From Chionoecetes opilio (taxonomy: Eukaryota; Arthropoda; Malacostraca; Decapoda; Majidae): 64,000 bases of DNA. The stretch covers positions 317,766-381,765 of the forward strand of contig JACEEZ010020039.1 of the NCBI GenBank assembly GCA_016584305.1, in the 5' to 3' direction. Both the position numbers and the translations under genes were made by a program. Every line of letters begins with the position of its first letter. Position 1 is the stretch's first letter. The notes under the pieces were generated by a model. It did no database searches. It saw nothing but the letters and a program-made list of their open reading frames with translations, and was not told the DNA's origin. This document shows positions 10,920 through 20,261 of the stretch, one piece after another.

Positions 10920-11490
10920 AGTCAAAATGGGTGGGTGGTGATGGGTAATGGGTGAGTGAATGGGTGGGGGTGATGGGTAGCCTATATAATGGGTGTGGGG
11001 TGATGGGTAATGGATGGGGGAATGGGTGGGGGGTGATGGGTAATGGGTGAGTGAATGGGTTGTGGGTGATGGGTAATGGGTGAGGGAATAGGTGGGGGGT
11101 GATGGATAATGGGTGAGTGAATGGGTTGGGGGTGATGGGTAATGGGTGAGTGAATGGGTTGGGGTGATGGGTAATGGGTGAGTGAATGGGTTGGGGGTGA
11201 TGGGTAATGGGTGAGTGAATGGGTTGGGGGTGATGGGTAATGGGTGAATGAATGGGTGGGGGTGATGGGTAATGGGTGTGGGGTGATGGGTAATGGGTGA
11301 GTGAATGGGTGGGGGGTGATGGGTAATGGGTGATTGATTGATTTAATGCCAAAAAGGTGAATGTGCCAGCCAAGGGAAATGGGTGAGCGAATGGGTGTGG
11401 AGTGATGGGTAATGGGTGAGTGAATGGGTGGGGGGTGATGGGTAATGGGTGAGTGAATGGGTGTGTGGTGATGGGTAGGCTAATGGGTGA
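10920..11490 (+). repeat. Minisatellite of GATGGGTAATGGGTGAGTGA-type units
   Basis: Units of roughly 33-36 bp built from GTGATGGGTAATGGGTGAG and GAATGGGTTGG run for about 570 bp with length variation. The array is split at about 11332-11372 by a retroelement tail and then resumes. Confidence 0.92.
11332..11373 (-). mobile_element. Non-LTR 3' tail nested in the minisatellite
   Basis: GATTGATTGATTTAATGCC followed by AAAAAGGTGAATGTGCCAGC matches the 3' end of the RNase H-bearing element at 1799-1845. It is an extremely 5'-truncated insertion or a copy picked up by the array. Confidence 0.75.
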
Positions 11491-12384
11491 GTGGAGGAAT
11501 TCCCTCCCTTCTTTGATTCCTTATTTCTTTCCTCGTTAGTTCCTCTTCTGACTCTCTTCATCCCTCCAATTTCTTCCTTACTCCTTATTCCTCCTTTCTT
11601 TCTCTCATATCTCCTTCCTTCCCTCTCTGTCACCTGCCATTATCACCCCATCATCACCAAAAGGAAGAGCGATTCCCCCTCTATCTGCACGGGCGACTGT
11701 CAGTGCAGCCTCCTCCGCTAGGATCGCTGTCGTCCATGAAATCAAAATGGCGCGTCATGTTATATCGCCCGAGTGACACCTCTCGGTGAAGCCTATAGTG
11801 AGATAAAAAAAAAAGCAATTTCGTGTGTTAAGGTTTTCTTCGAAGGCGTGTGCGGTGAGAGGGTGGTAGGCAGGATGGGATGGGAGAGAGTAGAGGCCTT
11901 TATACCACCTCGACCCCTGTACCCTTCCAGCCTCTATGGATAAGGAAACTATATGAGGGAGAGTGCCGGTAAAAAGGCCGCAACTGTACCTGCTGTAGTA
12001 TACGTCACAGAAGCCTCCCAGTCCCAGACCCAGACCAAGCAACAAAGAGCCCAGCAGCTGTTCGTTCCCCCATCATTAATACCCCGGGTGAGGACAAGAG
12101 GTCCTAAGCGGAAGGGGTCACAAGAGGAAGAATAAGGTAGAGGGTTGTGAGTTTTGTGATGGCAGATTGGCTAGTCTGGTACACGTTGGTTATAATGGAC
12201 GAGAGCTGCGCGGTCGCTACCACCGTTGCCACTTACGTTTTCTAATATTTTTTTTCAGTATACTGTGCAGTATTGATCCTCCGCGTTACCTTAAACACTT
12301 ATATACATATTGAAGAAATGACATAGTTGTCTAATACGCATACAAACGCACCCTCCCCGTCCAGAGGCCCCCTCACCCTTTAGG
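11491..12384. other. No gene seen; pyrimidine-rich and unique sequence
   Basis: 11500-11640 is CT-rich. Around 12190-12240 is a block with ATAATGGACGAGAGCTGCGC that recurs near 43710 and 45725-45800, marking a shared repeat end. No coding region with a recognisable domain was found. Confidence 0.5.
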
Positions 12385-12495
12385 ATTGATTGATTTAATG
12401 GCAGAAGGGGGAAATGTGCCACAAATTGGGGCGCTTACCAATTTTTTAGAGCATGCATTAACTTTCCGTGGCCTTGGCCGATATCCCTTTTAGAG
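12385..12495 (-). mobile_element. Retroelement 3' tail and linked repeat block
   Basis: GATTGATTGATTTAATGGC followed by GAAATGTGCCA matches the retroelement tail family. The next 80 bases (AATTGGGGCGCTTACCAAT, TTTTTTAGAGCATGC, GTGGCCTTGGCCGA) recur in diverged form at 30285-30345. Confidence 0.6.
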
Positions 12496-12521
12496 GTAGG
12501 TAAGTTGAGTGTTCATAGATA

Positions 12522-12727
12522 CAGGGGTCCCTCGCGTTTGGCGAGTCTCAGCTTGGCGAAACACAGCATTGACGATAGGTTGGATATGGTACCAGAATCC
12601 CAATTTGGCGCTTCAAATTCACTTTTGGTGAGACGTGCGCTGACACCACGGAATGGCGTTTGGCGGAATTAACTTTTGGCGCTGGTTTAGCTAGACTAAT
12701 TAAATCGCCAAACGTGAGGGACCACTG
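12522..12727. mobile_element. TA-flanked Tc1/mariner-superfamily (Tigger-like) MITE
   Basis: The termini CAGGGGTCCCTCGCGTTTGG and the reverse complement CAGTGGTCCCTCACGTTTGG form about 24-bp inverted repeats, and both ends abut a TA dinucleotide (12520-12521 and 12728-12729). Ends of the CAGTGGTCCCTC type with TA duplication are characteristic of Tigger/pogo elements. The 206-bp body has no ORF. Confidence 0.85.
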
Positions 12728-13241
12728 TACTGAGGTAGTTATATGAAGGCGATACACTTGTGTAGTGATGTGAATGTACATATGCAGTGCAGTAAACCCT
12801 CTCTAATTCGAACCCGTATAATTCGAATTTCGGATAATTCGACCTGTTTCAGGCCAAGTTCAAATTTTTCAACAACTTTCCAACTTTCCCTAATCAGAAC
12901 TGAAATTCGAATTTTCAGACATTTCTGCAGCATCTTCCACCTTCTCTGTGCCATCCACTTCGTCAGCCGGCCTCCACATCGCCTCCAACACATTAAGCAC
13001 TTCAAGCACTGAAGACCTTACCTTACAAATCCCCAGTGACACCTGCCAGGGCTGCGTTCAGTAGCAGTCAACCCCCCCCCCCCCCGTACCATCCCTACTG
13101 AACGCTTCACAATACGTACACATTGCTACCAAGGTAGCAGCTACCAAAATTTATCTCTGGCTATTCTTATTGTTGAAGAATAACTTGCTGATGACCCTGT
13201 ATTTGATGCAGCAGAAGTTGTAGCAGCAGGAAATGGAAATA

Positions 13242-14133
13242 TTAAAGTAATCGTCCAGACCATTTCATCATTCCTGATTTAATACAGTCAAAATATAGCC
13301 ATGATCGAGTATATCAACAATATGTTGTCACTTTTTGCATCCAGTCACCCGTTTTTAAATGATCCGCATTCAAAATCTGTAAATTCCCCGAACTCTCAAA
13401 ACAAAACTGATGACCAGCAGACGACGCACCACGGCTCAGCGACGTCACATTCAGAAGTTTCCCAGCCCTGCCCTGATACAAATACACAGAGAATCAGAAA
13501 TAAATATAATACTTGAAGAATTTTGGGTGTTTCTGATATATTTTTTTTGCGATATGGCATATACATGCATCCTTCATGGATACAGCAAGAAAGCTGTGCC
13601 TTTGCAGAGAGCTTAGCACCCATTTCCGACCTATTTGACCATGATATGTGTGTGCAGCGCCTGGCAGTGGCGGGTGAGAGGAGCGCGACAAGACAGTGTG
13701 TTTCACACCGCGCTCCTCTCACCCGCCACTGCCAGGCGCTGCACACACATATCATGGTCAAATAGGTCGGAAATGGGTGCTAAGCTCTCTGCAAAGGCAC
13801 AGCTTTCTTGCTGTATTCATGAAGGATGCAAGTATATGCCATATCGCAAAAAAAAAAATATCAGAAACACCCAAAATTCTTCAAGTACTATATTTATTTC
13901 CGATTCTCTTGTGTATTTGTATCAGGCAGGGCTGGGAAGCTTCCGAATGTGACGTCACCAGCAAGTTTCGCGCCACGGCTGGAATGAAGCTATTGTTTTT
14001 CCCGCGCTTTTTAAAAGTCATGTTTTTAGGGAAATAAGGTGTGGAAATGAATGATTTTTTGTGGATTAGGTATTTTGAATGATTATTCAACATAATTATG
14101 CAAAGAAAAAAAGGGTCTGGACGATTACTTTAA
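13242..14133. mobile_element. TTAA-flanked element with 16-bp inverted termini
   Basis: TTAA at 13242-13245 is followed by AGTAATCGTCCAGACC, and the exact reverse complement GGTCTGGACGATTACT precedes TTAA at 14130-14133. TTAA target duplication is the hallmark of piggyBac-type transposition, though the terminal bases are not the usual CCC of that family. There is no transposase; most of the interior is the palindrome below. Confidence 0.75.
13441..13956. repeat. 516-bp imperfect palindrome
   Basis: The edges are GACGTCACATTC...GAATGTGACGTC and the centre is near 13698 (GACAGTGTGTTTCACACCGC). The arms are nearly identical over about 250 bp each. Stop-free frames exist on both strands because of symmetry, but nothing resembles a protein family. 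Confidence 0.85.
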
Positions 14134-14776
14134 GGAGGCAAGAAGAGGAGAGCGAAGAGCAGAAGCTTTCTTTTCCCTTTGTTACATACCCTAATTGTGG
14201 TACGAGCTGGCAACTCAGTAGCGATCCACCTCCCAGCTAGGCTGTAGTGCGGGGGTAGCTTCAAAATATTTTTTCCACTTTTTGTTATACTCCTGTCAGT
14301 CGTCTTGAGCATCAAACATACACAGATATTTTTTTTTGGCAGTTTTGTCGCAGTTTTTTGAGACCGAGGTCGCGGTTTTGGGGCTGGTTTTGGGATGGGA
14401 TTGGGTGGGAACACAGTCCATGACCTAGCAACCCTGGGTAGCTTGTACTAGGCATAGTACTGTATACTGACGTCACCGTGCGTGACGTGACGTGTCGTGT
14501 GCACCTGTGCGCGTTGCTTTACTGAACGCAGCCTTTGCCTGAAGACGCTGTCAGTGACGCCCGAGTGCGCAGTGTACAGTAGTACTGCATTTCTAGACTT
14601 CAGTATTAGCCATGTTTTGGTGAGTACAAGTAATACAATGTGTTTTTTTGGGTTTGAGTGAGTTCTCATTGTGTGGGGGGGCTAGAGGTAACCATCGGAT
14701 AATTCGGACTTTCGGACTTTTGGCTAATTCGACCCAGGCCTCCCCCCAATTATATCGAATTATAGAGGGTTTACTT

Positions 14777-15040
14777 TATACATGTATGTTAAACAAAGAC
14801 TTATTCCTTTCAGGTCCAATCCAAAGTGGGGGTTCAGAGCCTTACCCCACATAGCCGTCTGCGTCCATGCCTAGATATAACTCAGTGGGTTAGCAACTAT
14901 AGAGCTTCTAGTAATAAGTTTGTTAAGGTAAGGTAGTTTCAGGGACAGAGGAGGCCGTTCTTGGCCCGTGTCTGGTGTAGGTATAGAGCTCGGTTAGGTG
15001 ATTCATTGTACAGTACTGTTGCCTTAAGTACATTTATAAA
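14777..15040. other. No gene recognised
   Basis: Unique-looking sequence between the pogo-like element and the decayed reverse transcriptase. No domain, repeat or splice structure could be supported. Confidence 0.4.
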
Positions 15041-15049
15041 CACGGTGCG

Positions 15050-15330
15050 TTGGATTTACTTCCGCCTCTCTAACTTAACCGTTCGGCTAAGAGAGATCAC
15101 TACAGTTGCATTAAATTCCATTTGCCATCTCTTACTCCATTCAACCATCTTATACAAACCATTCTGCAGGTCTTCACAATCTTTAAGGCTCCTTATGTCT
15201 TAGCAGATGTGCATCATCAGCAAACAGACTTACATCACCACTTATTCCTTCAGGTATGTCATTTATATATATATTGAGAAGTCACTGGTTCAAGAACCGA
15301 TCCCTGTGGTACAGTAGCCCACTTGTCGCT
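15050..15330 (-). pseudogene. CR1/L2-like reverse transcriptase fragment
   Basis: Minus-strand frames give VPQGSVLEPVTSQYIYK, then after a frameshift an IPEGISGDVSLFADDAHLLR segment. These correspond to the VPQGS.LGP..F.IYIND and FADD boxes of CR1/L2-type reverse transcriptases. Stops and frameshifts make it a remnant. The VPQGSVL motif region is also partly duplicated at about 15365-15400. Confidence 0.8.
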
Positions 15331-15578
15331 TCTCTCCATTTCATCTCTTGCCACTGTTCTCATCTCTCTTGCTGGTACAAGAACCGATCCCTGTGATACA
15401 GGTCTCTGTGTCCTGACTGTCACTACTGCTGCAGGTGCTGAGGTCACAGTCCAGCCGGCTGCTCCGCCCAGCACTGACCCGGCTCGCTCCGGCATCCCCG
15501 AGGGTTCCCGCAGGACCGGCCGTCGCGTGTGCTGGCCAGAGTATTGCTGCGGTGGAGGCTGTGGGGCCGGGCAGCAGC

Positions 15579-16691
15579 ATGAGTGGCCGGGAGCAGCAGG
15601 ATCAGTCTGCCTCAGGTGTGGGGACGCAAAGGTGTGATGGCAAGAATCACCTGGAGGCAGGCAGCTCAGGCCACAAAGCAGACAGTGAGCTGAAGTGCCA
15701 GCAGTGTGACAAAACATTTAAATGCAAGAGTAAGCTTGAGAGACATTCCTTGATGCACAGTGGTGTTAAAAATTATGAATGTTTAGAGTGTGGGAATAGA
15801 TTTACAACAAAGAGTAGCCTCACCGTACACACCCCGACACACAGTGGTGTTAAAAAATATTATGAATGTCTGGAATGTGGGAAAAAGTTCACTGCAAAGA
15901 GTAGCCTCACCACACACACCCTGACGCATAGTGGTGTAAAAAATTATGAATGTCTGGAGTGTGGAAGAATGTTCACTAAAAAGAGTAACCTTACCACACA
16001 CACCCTGACACACAGTGGTGTTAAAAATCATGAATGTCTGGAGTGTGGGAAAAAGTTCACTGCAAAGGGTAGCCTCACCAAACACACCGTGACACACAGT
16101 GGTGTTAAAAATCATGAATGTCTGGAGTGTGGGAAAAAGTTCACTGATAAGAGTAGCCTCATCAAACACACCCTAAAACACAGTGGTGTTAAAAATCATG
16201 AATGTCTAGAATGTGGGAAAAGGTTTTATACCAAGTCTGAACTCAACAAACACACCCTGACGCATAGTGGTGTTAAAAATTATGAATGTCTTGAGTGTGG
16301 AAGAATGTTCACTAAAAAGAGTAACCTCATCACACACACCCTGACACACGTTGGTGTTAAAAATCATGAATGTCTGGAGTGTGGAAAAAGGTTCACTTTA
16401 AAGGGTAGCCTCACCAAACACACGCTGACACACACTGGTGTTAAGAATCATGTATGTCTGGAGTGTGGGAAAAGATTCACTGAAAAGGGTAGCCTGACCG
16501 TACACACCCTGACACACAGTAGTGTTAAAAATTATGAATGTCTAGAGTGTGGGAAAAGGTTTTATACCAGTAATGAACTCAACAGACACACCTTTAGACA
16601 CACTGGCTTGCGGGAGTTCAAGTGTGATATTTGTAGCAAGTGTTTCAAGACAAAGACTGATATTGCCAGGCACGTGAAAATCCACTTTTGA
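15579..16691 (+). CDS. C2H2 zinc-finger protein, 12 fingers (paralogue A)
   Basis: The 370-residue protein has a short N-terminus (MSGREQQDQSASGVG) followed by 12 tandem C2H2 fingers spaced 28 residues apart. Finger 1 (LKCQQCDKTFKCKSKLERH) and finger 12 (FKCDICSKCFKTKTDIARH) differ from the ten middle ones, which share the frame ECLECG..F.....L..H. Linkers are SGVKN in place of the common TGEKP; one linker carries an extra residue (SGVKKY before YEC). Such proteins bind DNA in the nucleus through residues -1, 2, 3 and 6 of each helix. I chose the ATG at 15579 because the in-frame upstream sequence has no ATG and the paralogue at 38594-39544 has the same ATG context. No KRAB, BTB, ZAD or SCAN domain is visible. 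A CTGCTGCAG just upstream (about 15426-15434) could be a splice acceptor for a 5' exon. The gene is intact, so it may be functional. Confidence 0.88.
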   Translation: MSGREQQDQSASGVGTQRCDGKNHLEAGSSGHKADSELKCQQCDKTFKCKSKLERHSLMHSGVKNYECLECGNRFTTKSSLTVHTPTHSGVKKYYECLECGKKFTAKSSLTTHTLTHSGVKNYECLECGRMFTKKSNLTTHTLTHSGVKNHECLECGKKFTAKGSLTKHTVTHSGVKNHECLECGKKFTDKSSLIKHTLKHSGVKNHECLECGKRFYTKSELNKHTLTHSGVKNYECLECGRMFTKKSNLITHTLTHVGVKNHECLECGKRFTLKGSLTKHTLTHTGVKNHVCLECGKRFTEKGSLTVHTLTHSSVKNYECLECGKRFYTSNELNRHTFRHTGLREFKCDICSKCFKTKTDIARHVKIHF

Positions 16692-16874
16692 GGTAGTGTG
16701 TTGTGTGGACAAGTGTGGTTATACCCGTGCCTGTGTGAGTGTGTCCTGTGTGGCAATTGGTGGTGGTGGTGGTGGGCAGTGTGTTACATGTGTGGTGGCA
16801 GCCGTGCCCTTGTGTTTTGTGAGGGAGTAATGGCCCCAGCAGTTGTTGGGTTGGCAGTGCAGGTGGAGACTTTC

Positions 16875-16880
16875 AATAAA
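16875..16880 (+). promoter_or_regulatory. Polyadenylation signal AATAAA of finger gene A
   Basis: AATAAA lies 184 bases after the stop codon and is followed by a TGTGTGTGCTTGG G/T-rich element. The same signal in the same context occurs in the paralogue's 3' region (37926-37931), which supports it as real. Confidence 0.75.
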
Positions 16881-17341
16881 TGTGTGTGCTTGGTAAAACT
16901 TTTGTTTGTGTATATCTTTAGGGTTGATGTCACAGTTGTTTGGTAAGCTTCTTAACCTGAATCATTCTCACGCGTGTCCTGTACCACACTAAACTGTGCC
17001 ACATTTCTCACCATTAGCAAAGACGACGATTTTTCACTAGGGAATGTTTCACAATTAAATGTGCTACAGAACACCTGTGACAATTATTTGACTCCCGCTT
17101 CACCAGTGGTGCTCTCATGGCCTCTCATATCCGAGATGCCACTCATAATTCAGTACAACCAAAGCTGGGCAGTATTTAAATACATTTGTATTTAAATACG
17201 TATTTAAATACATTTGTGTATTTTGAAATGTATTTATAAATACATTGGTTGTCATGTATTTAAATACAGTATTTAAATACTCATAATATAAAAATTAAAT
17301 ACTTTTTTATCAGTTAATTTGGCCATAAACCCGCCCAACTA

Positions 17342-18183
17342 CAGGTTGAAGTTCCCAAACTCGGCAACCTCGGGACCAGCAGCTAGCCGAGTAATGGAAT
17401 TTTCCGACTTTTAGAACGTAGATATATTAAGGGGAAGAAAAGCATGAAAATCACATGAAAAAATCACCGCACACTGTTTGATGTGATAAACCATGACGTA
17501 TTTTAAATTTTGCGAGCCATCCTTCTGAGTATTGACACTCGTGTTCCAATTTCAGCTCCTCATGGAATAGTTTAGCTTGCGTCATCATCATGTCCCCTGA
17601 TATTTTCATTCCATCATTACGACGCTGTCTGAGCCACTGCATTAATGCTTTGTCCAAATCTTCACTCTTCCCATGTCTCATGGCTCTTACGTATGTCCAT
17701 ACCTTTCACCGTCTCACTCCTGGCATAAAATTCACGTAACTTTGTTTTCTGTTTCTTGAGGTCATACACTGTAGATGACCCCACACCATATATGTCACAC
17801 AAATTCCGCACTGAGGTTCCGCCATCCAACTTCTTCATAAGGTCAATTTTCTCAGAAATAGTTAACACATTGTTCTTCCTTTTCTTTTCACTTCCACCAG
17901 TAGGTGTTCCTGGACGTTTGGGAGCCATAATACCAATAACAGACCTGTAGAAGTACACAAAACAACAGTGTACACAACTCTACAGTCACAACACCACTGA
18001 ACAATAACAACAAACAAATCGGCGGGAGAAACCAAGCGGCCTAGTGTGGTGGCACCTAGCGGCCGACCCGGCAACTACGCGCCGGGTTTTGGGTGTTCTG
18101 CCGTGTTTTGGAAAATCCGGAACCATAGCCGAGTTTTGGGTGTTGCCGAGTCTTGGGATGCCGAGTTTGGGAACTTCAACCTG
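17342..18183 (-). mobile_element. Tigger/pogo element nested in the hAT element
   Basis: The inverted termini CAGGTTGAAGTTCCCAAACT and its complement are each bordered by TA (17340-17341 and 18184-18185). The 842-bp length is far below a full Tigger of about 2.5 kb, so the catalytic core is deleted. The inverted relative at 18828-19254 lacks this insertion and shows the undisrupted TA site. Confidence 0.93.
17451..17928 (-). pseudogene. Tigger/Jerky-type transposase N-terminus: CENP-B-like DNA-binding domains only
   Basis: Starting at the ATG 17928 the frame reads MAPKRPGTPTGG, then NNVLTISEKIDLMKKLDGGT, SVRNLCDIYGVGSSTVYDLK: the N-terminal helix-turn-helix of CENP-B/Tigger proteins. After a one-base frameshift near 17680 the second CENP-B-type helix-turn-helix follows (SEDLDKALMQWLRQRRNDG, GWLAKFKIRHGL). 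A stop follows at 17451, before any DDE catalytic domain. By family the two domains bind the element's own ends. With the frameshift the product would be only the first domain. Confidence 0.9.
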
Positions 18184-18737
18184 TATCTGGCAATCCTGAT
18201 GTTACAGTGAACCAGTGTTTCCGCTTTCAAGGAAATTTCCTTATTTTTAGGAAATTTTGGCCTGGAAAGGAAATTTCTAAGGAAACCCAAAACTTAAGAA
18301 AATCCTAACGAAATCCATTTTTTCTGACATTTTAACATTTGTGTATATTTAAAATGTATTTACAAATGTATTTAAATACAATTGATGTATTTAGTATTTA
18401 AATACATTCGTAAAATGTATTTAATATTTAGTATTTAAATACATTCGTAAAATGTATTTAGTATTTAGTATTTAAATACATTTCTCCCATGTATTTAGTA
18501 TTTAATATTTAAATACATTCAATGTATTTAGTGCCCAGCTCTGAGTACAACCTACGTATAAAAACTGTTGTACTATCAGATGATAATACAAATGTTACAC
18601 CAAGCTTCATTCCTGAGTCACTGCCCAAAATGCTGGAGCATTTTGGGCAGGAGGGAGTTGACCACAACTCTATTAAATATCCTGCACGATCACTGGCATC
18701 TACGACACTAACGGAGCCTTGATGGCAGATTTCATGA

Positions 18738-18815
18738 ATTGAATTAATGCTAAAACGGGGGAAATGTGCCAGACATCAGAGGTCATATGGCACTATGGCA
18801 AAGCATATTAAAGGG
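18738..18815 (-). mobile_element. Non-LTR 3' tail copy
   Basis: GAAATGTGCCAGACATCAG and GGTCATATGGCACTATGGCA followed by AAGCATATTAA match the 3' end of the element at 1799-1896 nearly base for base. The (AATC)n tail is reduced to TTGAATTAATGC. Confidence 0.8.
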
Positions 18816-18827
18816 ATGGGTTATAGA

Positions 18828-19254
18828 CAGAGCTGGGCACTAAATACATTGAATGTATTTAAATACTAAATACTAAATACATCAATTGTATTTAAATACA
18901 TTTGTAAATACATTTTAAATACACACAAATTTTAACATGTCTGAAAAAAATGGATTTTCTTAGGATTTCCTTAGAAATTTCCTTCTCAGGCCTAAATTTC
19001 CTTAAAATAAGGACATTTCCTTGAAAGCGGAAACACTGGTTCACTGTAACATCAGGGTTGCCAGATAGATGGGCGGGTTTATGGACAAATTAATTGATAA
19101 AATAGTATTTACATTTTTATATTATGAGTATTAAATACTCATAAAAGTATTTAAATACATGACAACCAATGAATTTATAAATACATTTCTAAATACACAA
19201 ATGTATTTAAATACGTATTTAAATATAAATGTATTTAAATACTGCCCAGCTCTG
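18828..19254. mobile_element. Second, inverted hAT copy without the Tigger insertion
   Basis: It begins CAGAGCTGGGCACTAAATAC and ends TACTGCCCAGCTCTG, inverted relative to 17160-18543, with the same TATTTAAATAC-rich ends and the same central block (GTTGCCAGATAGATGGGCGGG). Its flanks (GTTATAGA and ACTACAAG) do not match, so the target duplication has decayed or the ends were rearranged. Confidence 0.85.
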
Positions 19255-19756
19255 ACTACAAGAGATAAAAATATGATAGGCATTGCTAGATTAATCATTA
19301 CTTCAATACAATGATCAGTAATAGTATTTTCAGTATAAGTATTATTATTATTAATCCCTATTTGAGCCACCCATGCGATTGTCAAAGGACTTATAAAAAC
19401 CTAGGAATACTACAGCAATCCAGTGGGACTTCTAATGCCCTCCTATGACTCCTGTAGGATGCATGAAGGAGCGAAGAGGCCCGTGAAGTACTCTTGAGGG
19501 ATTGTATACAAAGCGAAGGATACTTAAAAAAAATAGTTCTTCCTCCACCTCCTTTTCTCTCTACCTTGTCCCACCTCCTTCCTTCTCCTCCCCCTCTCCC
19601 CTCCTTCCTCCTCCTCGTCCCTCCTTCCCCTCCCACCTTCTTCCTCCGCCAATCATATTTATAAGAGTTATAAATGATCATACACACAAACCTCGATTTC
19701 CCGGATGTCGGATTTGCCGGACAAAATCCGAGGTCCGGGGATATGTCAGTCTCGGA

Positions 19757-19801
<45 letters not shown>

Positions 19802-19884
19802 GTTGAAATGCCTGGTCCTGTTCGTAAATTGACAAAGTTGTCCGGCGGTCCGAGCGTTTCCTGTTACCCCTGGTCAGAGTCTGT

Positions 19885-20226
19885 GCCTCCCGCCAGGTGG
19901 CAGCATGCTCAGCGGTCGTATTGTTTACATTTGGGCACACAACATTCACGGTTCACTTGCACCGGCCTCCGTCAGTCCCCTGACTCCCACTGCCCCTGGT
20001 GCAAGAACATCTCTGAGACTATTGAACACTTTCTGCTGCCTCCCGCCAGGTGGCAGCATGCTCAGCGGTCGTATATTGTTTACATTTGGGCACACGGCAC
20101 TCACAGTTCACCTGCACAGCCTCCGTTAGTCCCCTGACCCCCACTGCCCCTGGTGCAAGAACATCTCTGAGACTATTGAACACTTTCTGCTGCCTCCCGC
20201 CAGGTGGCAGCATGCTCAGCGGACGT
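19885..20226 (+). repeat. 153-bp tandem repeat carrying a retroelement Cys/His segment (unit A)
   Basis: GCCTCCCGCCAGGTGGCAGC recurs at about 19885, 20038 and 20192. Each unit encodes a CPWCKNISETIEHFLL segment, the C-terminal Cys-Cys-His motif of the non-LTR element better preserved at 28100-28369. The copy in unit B is 23163-23503. No functional protein is implied. Confidence 0.85.
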
Positions 20227-20261
20227 AAACGTCCGCGGTGGGGTAGTTGATATTGGCGGTT

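Larger units (their letters stand above)
12790..14776. mobile_element. Pogo/Tigger-like element with nested insertions
   Basis: The left end CAGTAAACCCTCTCTAATTC and the right end ATTATAGAGGGTTTACT are inverted repeats and the interior beside each has CGAATT-rich subterminal sequence. The same terminus occurs at 21560-21642 and 24820-24903, where TA follows the end. The interior holds a minus-strand remnant near 12840-13010 that could be the acidic C-terminus of a transposase (weak), a TTAA-flanked element (13242-14133), and otherwise unrecognised sequence. Confidence 0.65.
17160..18543. mobile_element. hAT-superfamily element with 8-bp target duplication (host of a Tigger)
   Basis: The termini are CAAAGCTGGGCA and, inverted, CAGAGCTGGGCA. 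The flanks are a perfect 8-bp duplication AGTACAAC at 17152-17159 and 18544-18551, as expected for hAT. Subterminal regions are dense in TATTTAAATACATTT motifs, which probably serve as transposase binding sites. It has no hAT transposase; the only coding sequence belongs to the nested Tigger. Confidence 0.92.
16974..18722 (+). pseudogene. Unknown ORF split by a hAT insertion
   Basis: The 5' piece (to 17159) and the 3' piece (18552-18722) are in the same frame once the hAT element and one 8-bp target copy are discounted: the left piece ends in codons for QYN and the right piece resumes LRIKTVVLSDDN and ends in a stop at 18722. The combined ORF is about 118 codons. The left piece includes SKDDDFSLGNVSQLN and SPVVLSWPLISEMPLIIQYN. 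There is a faint resemblance of the SEMPLIIQY part to the C-terminal strand of sliding clamps of the PCNA type, but I would not call it on this alone. It may be an old retrocopy, an exon, or part of an older transposon. Confidence 0.4.

Noticed and set aside
15435..15578. N-terminal extension of finger gene A
   Set aside because: It would begin with GTG, contains no ATG, and the matching region upstream of paralogue B is not conserved in frame.
19131..19385. Possible mitochondrial insertion
   Set aside because: The AT-rich frame looked mitochondrial in composition only; no mitochondrial gene could be recognised.
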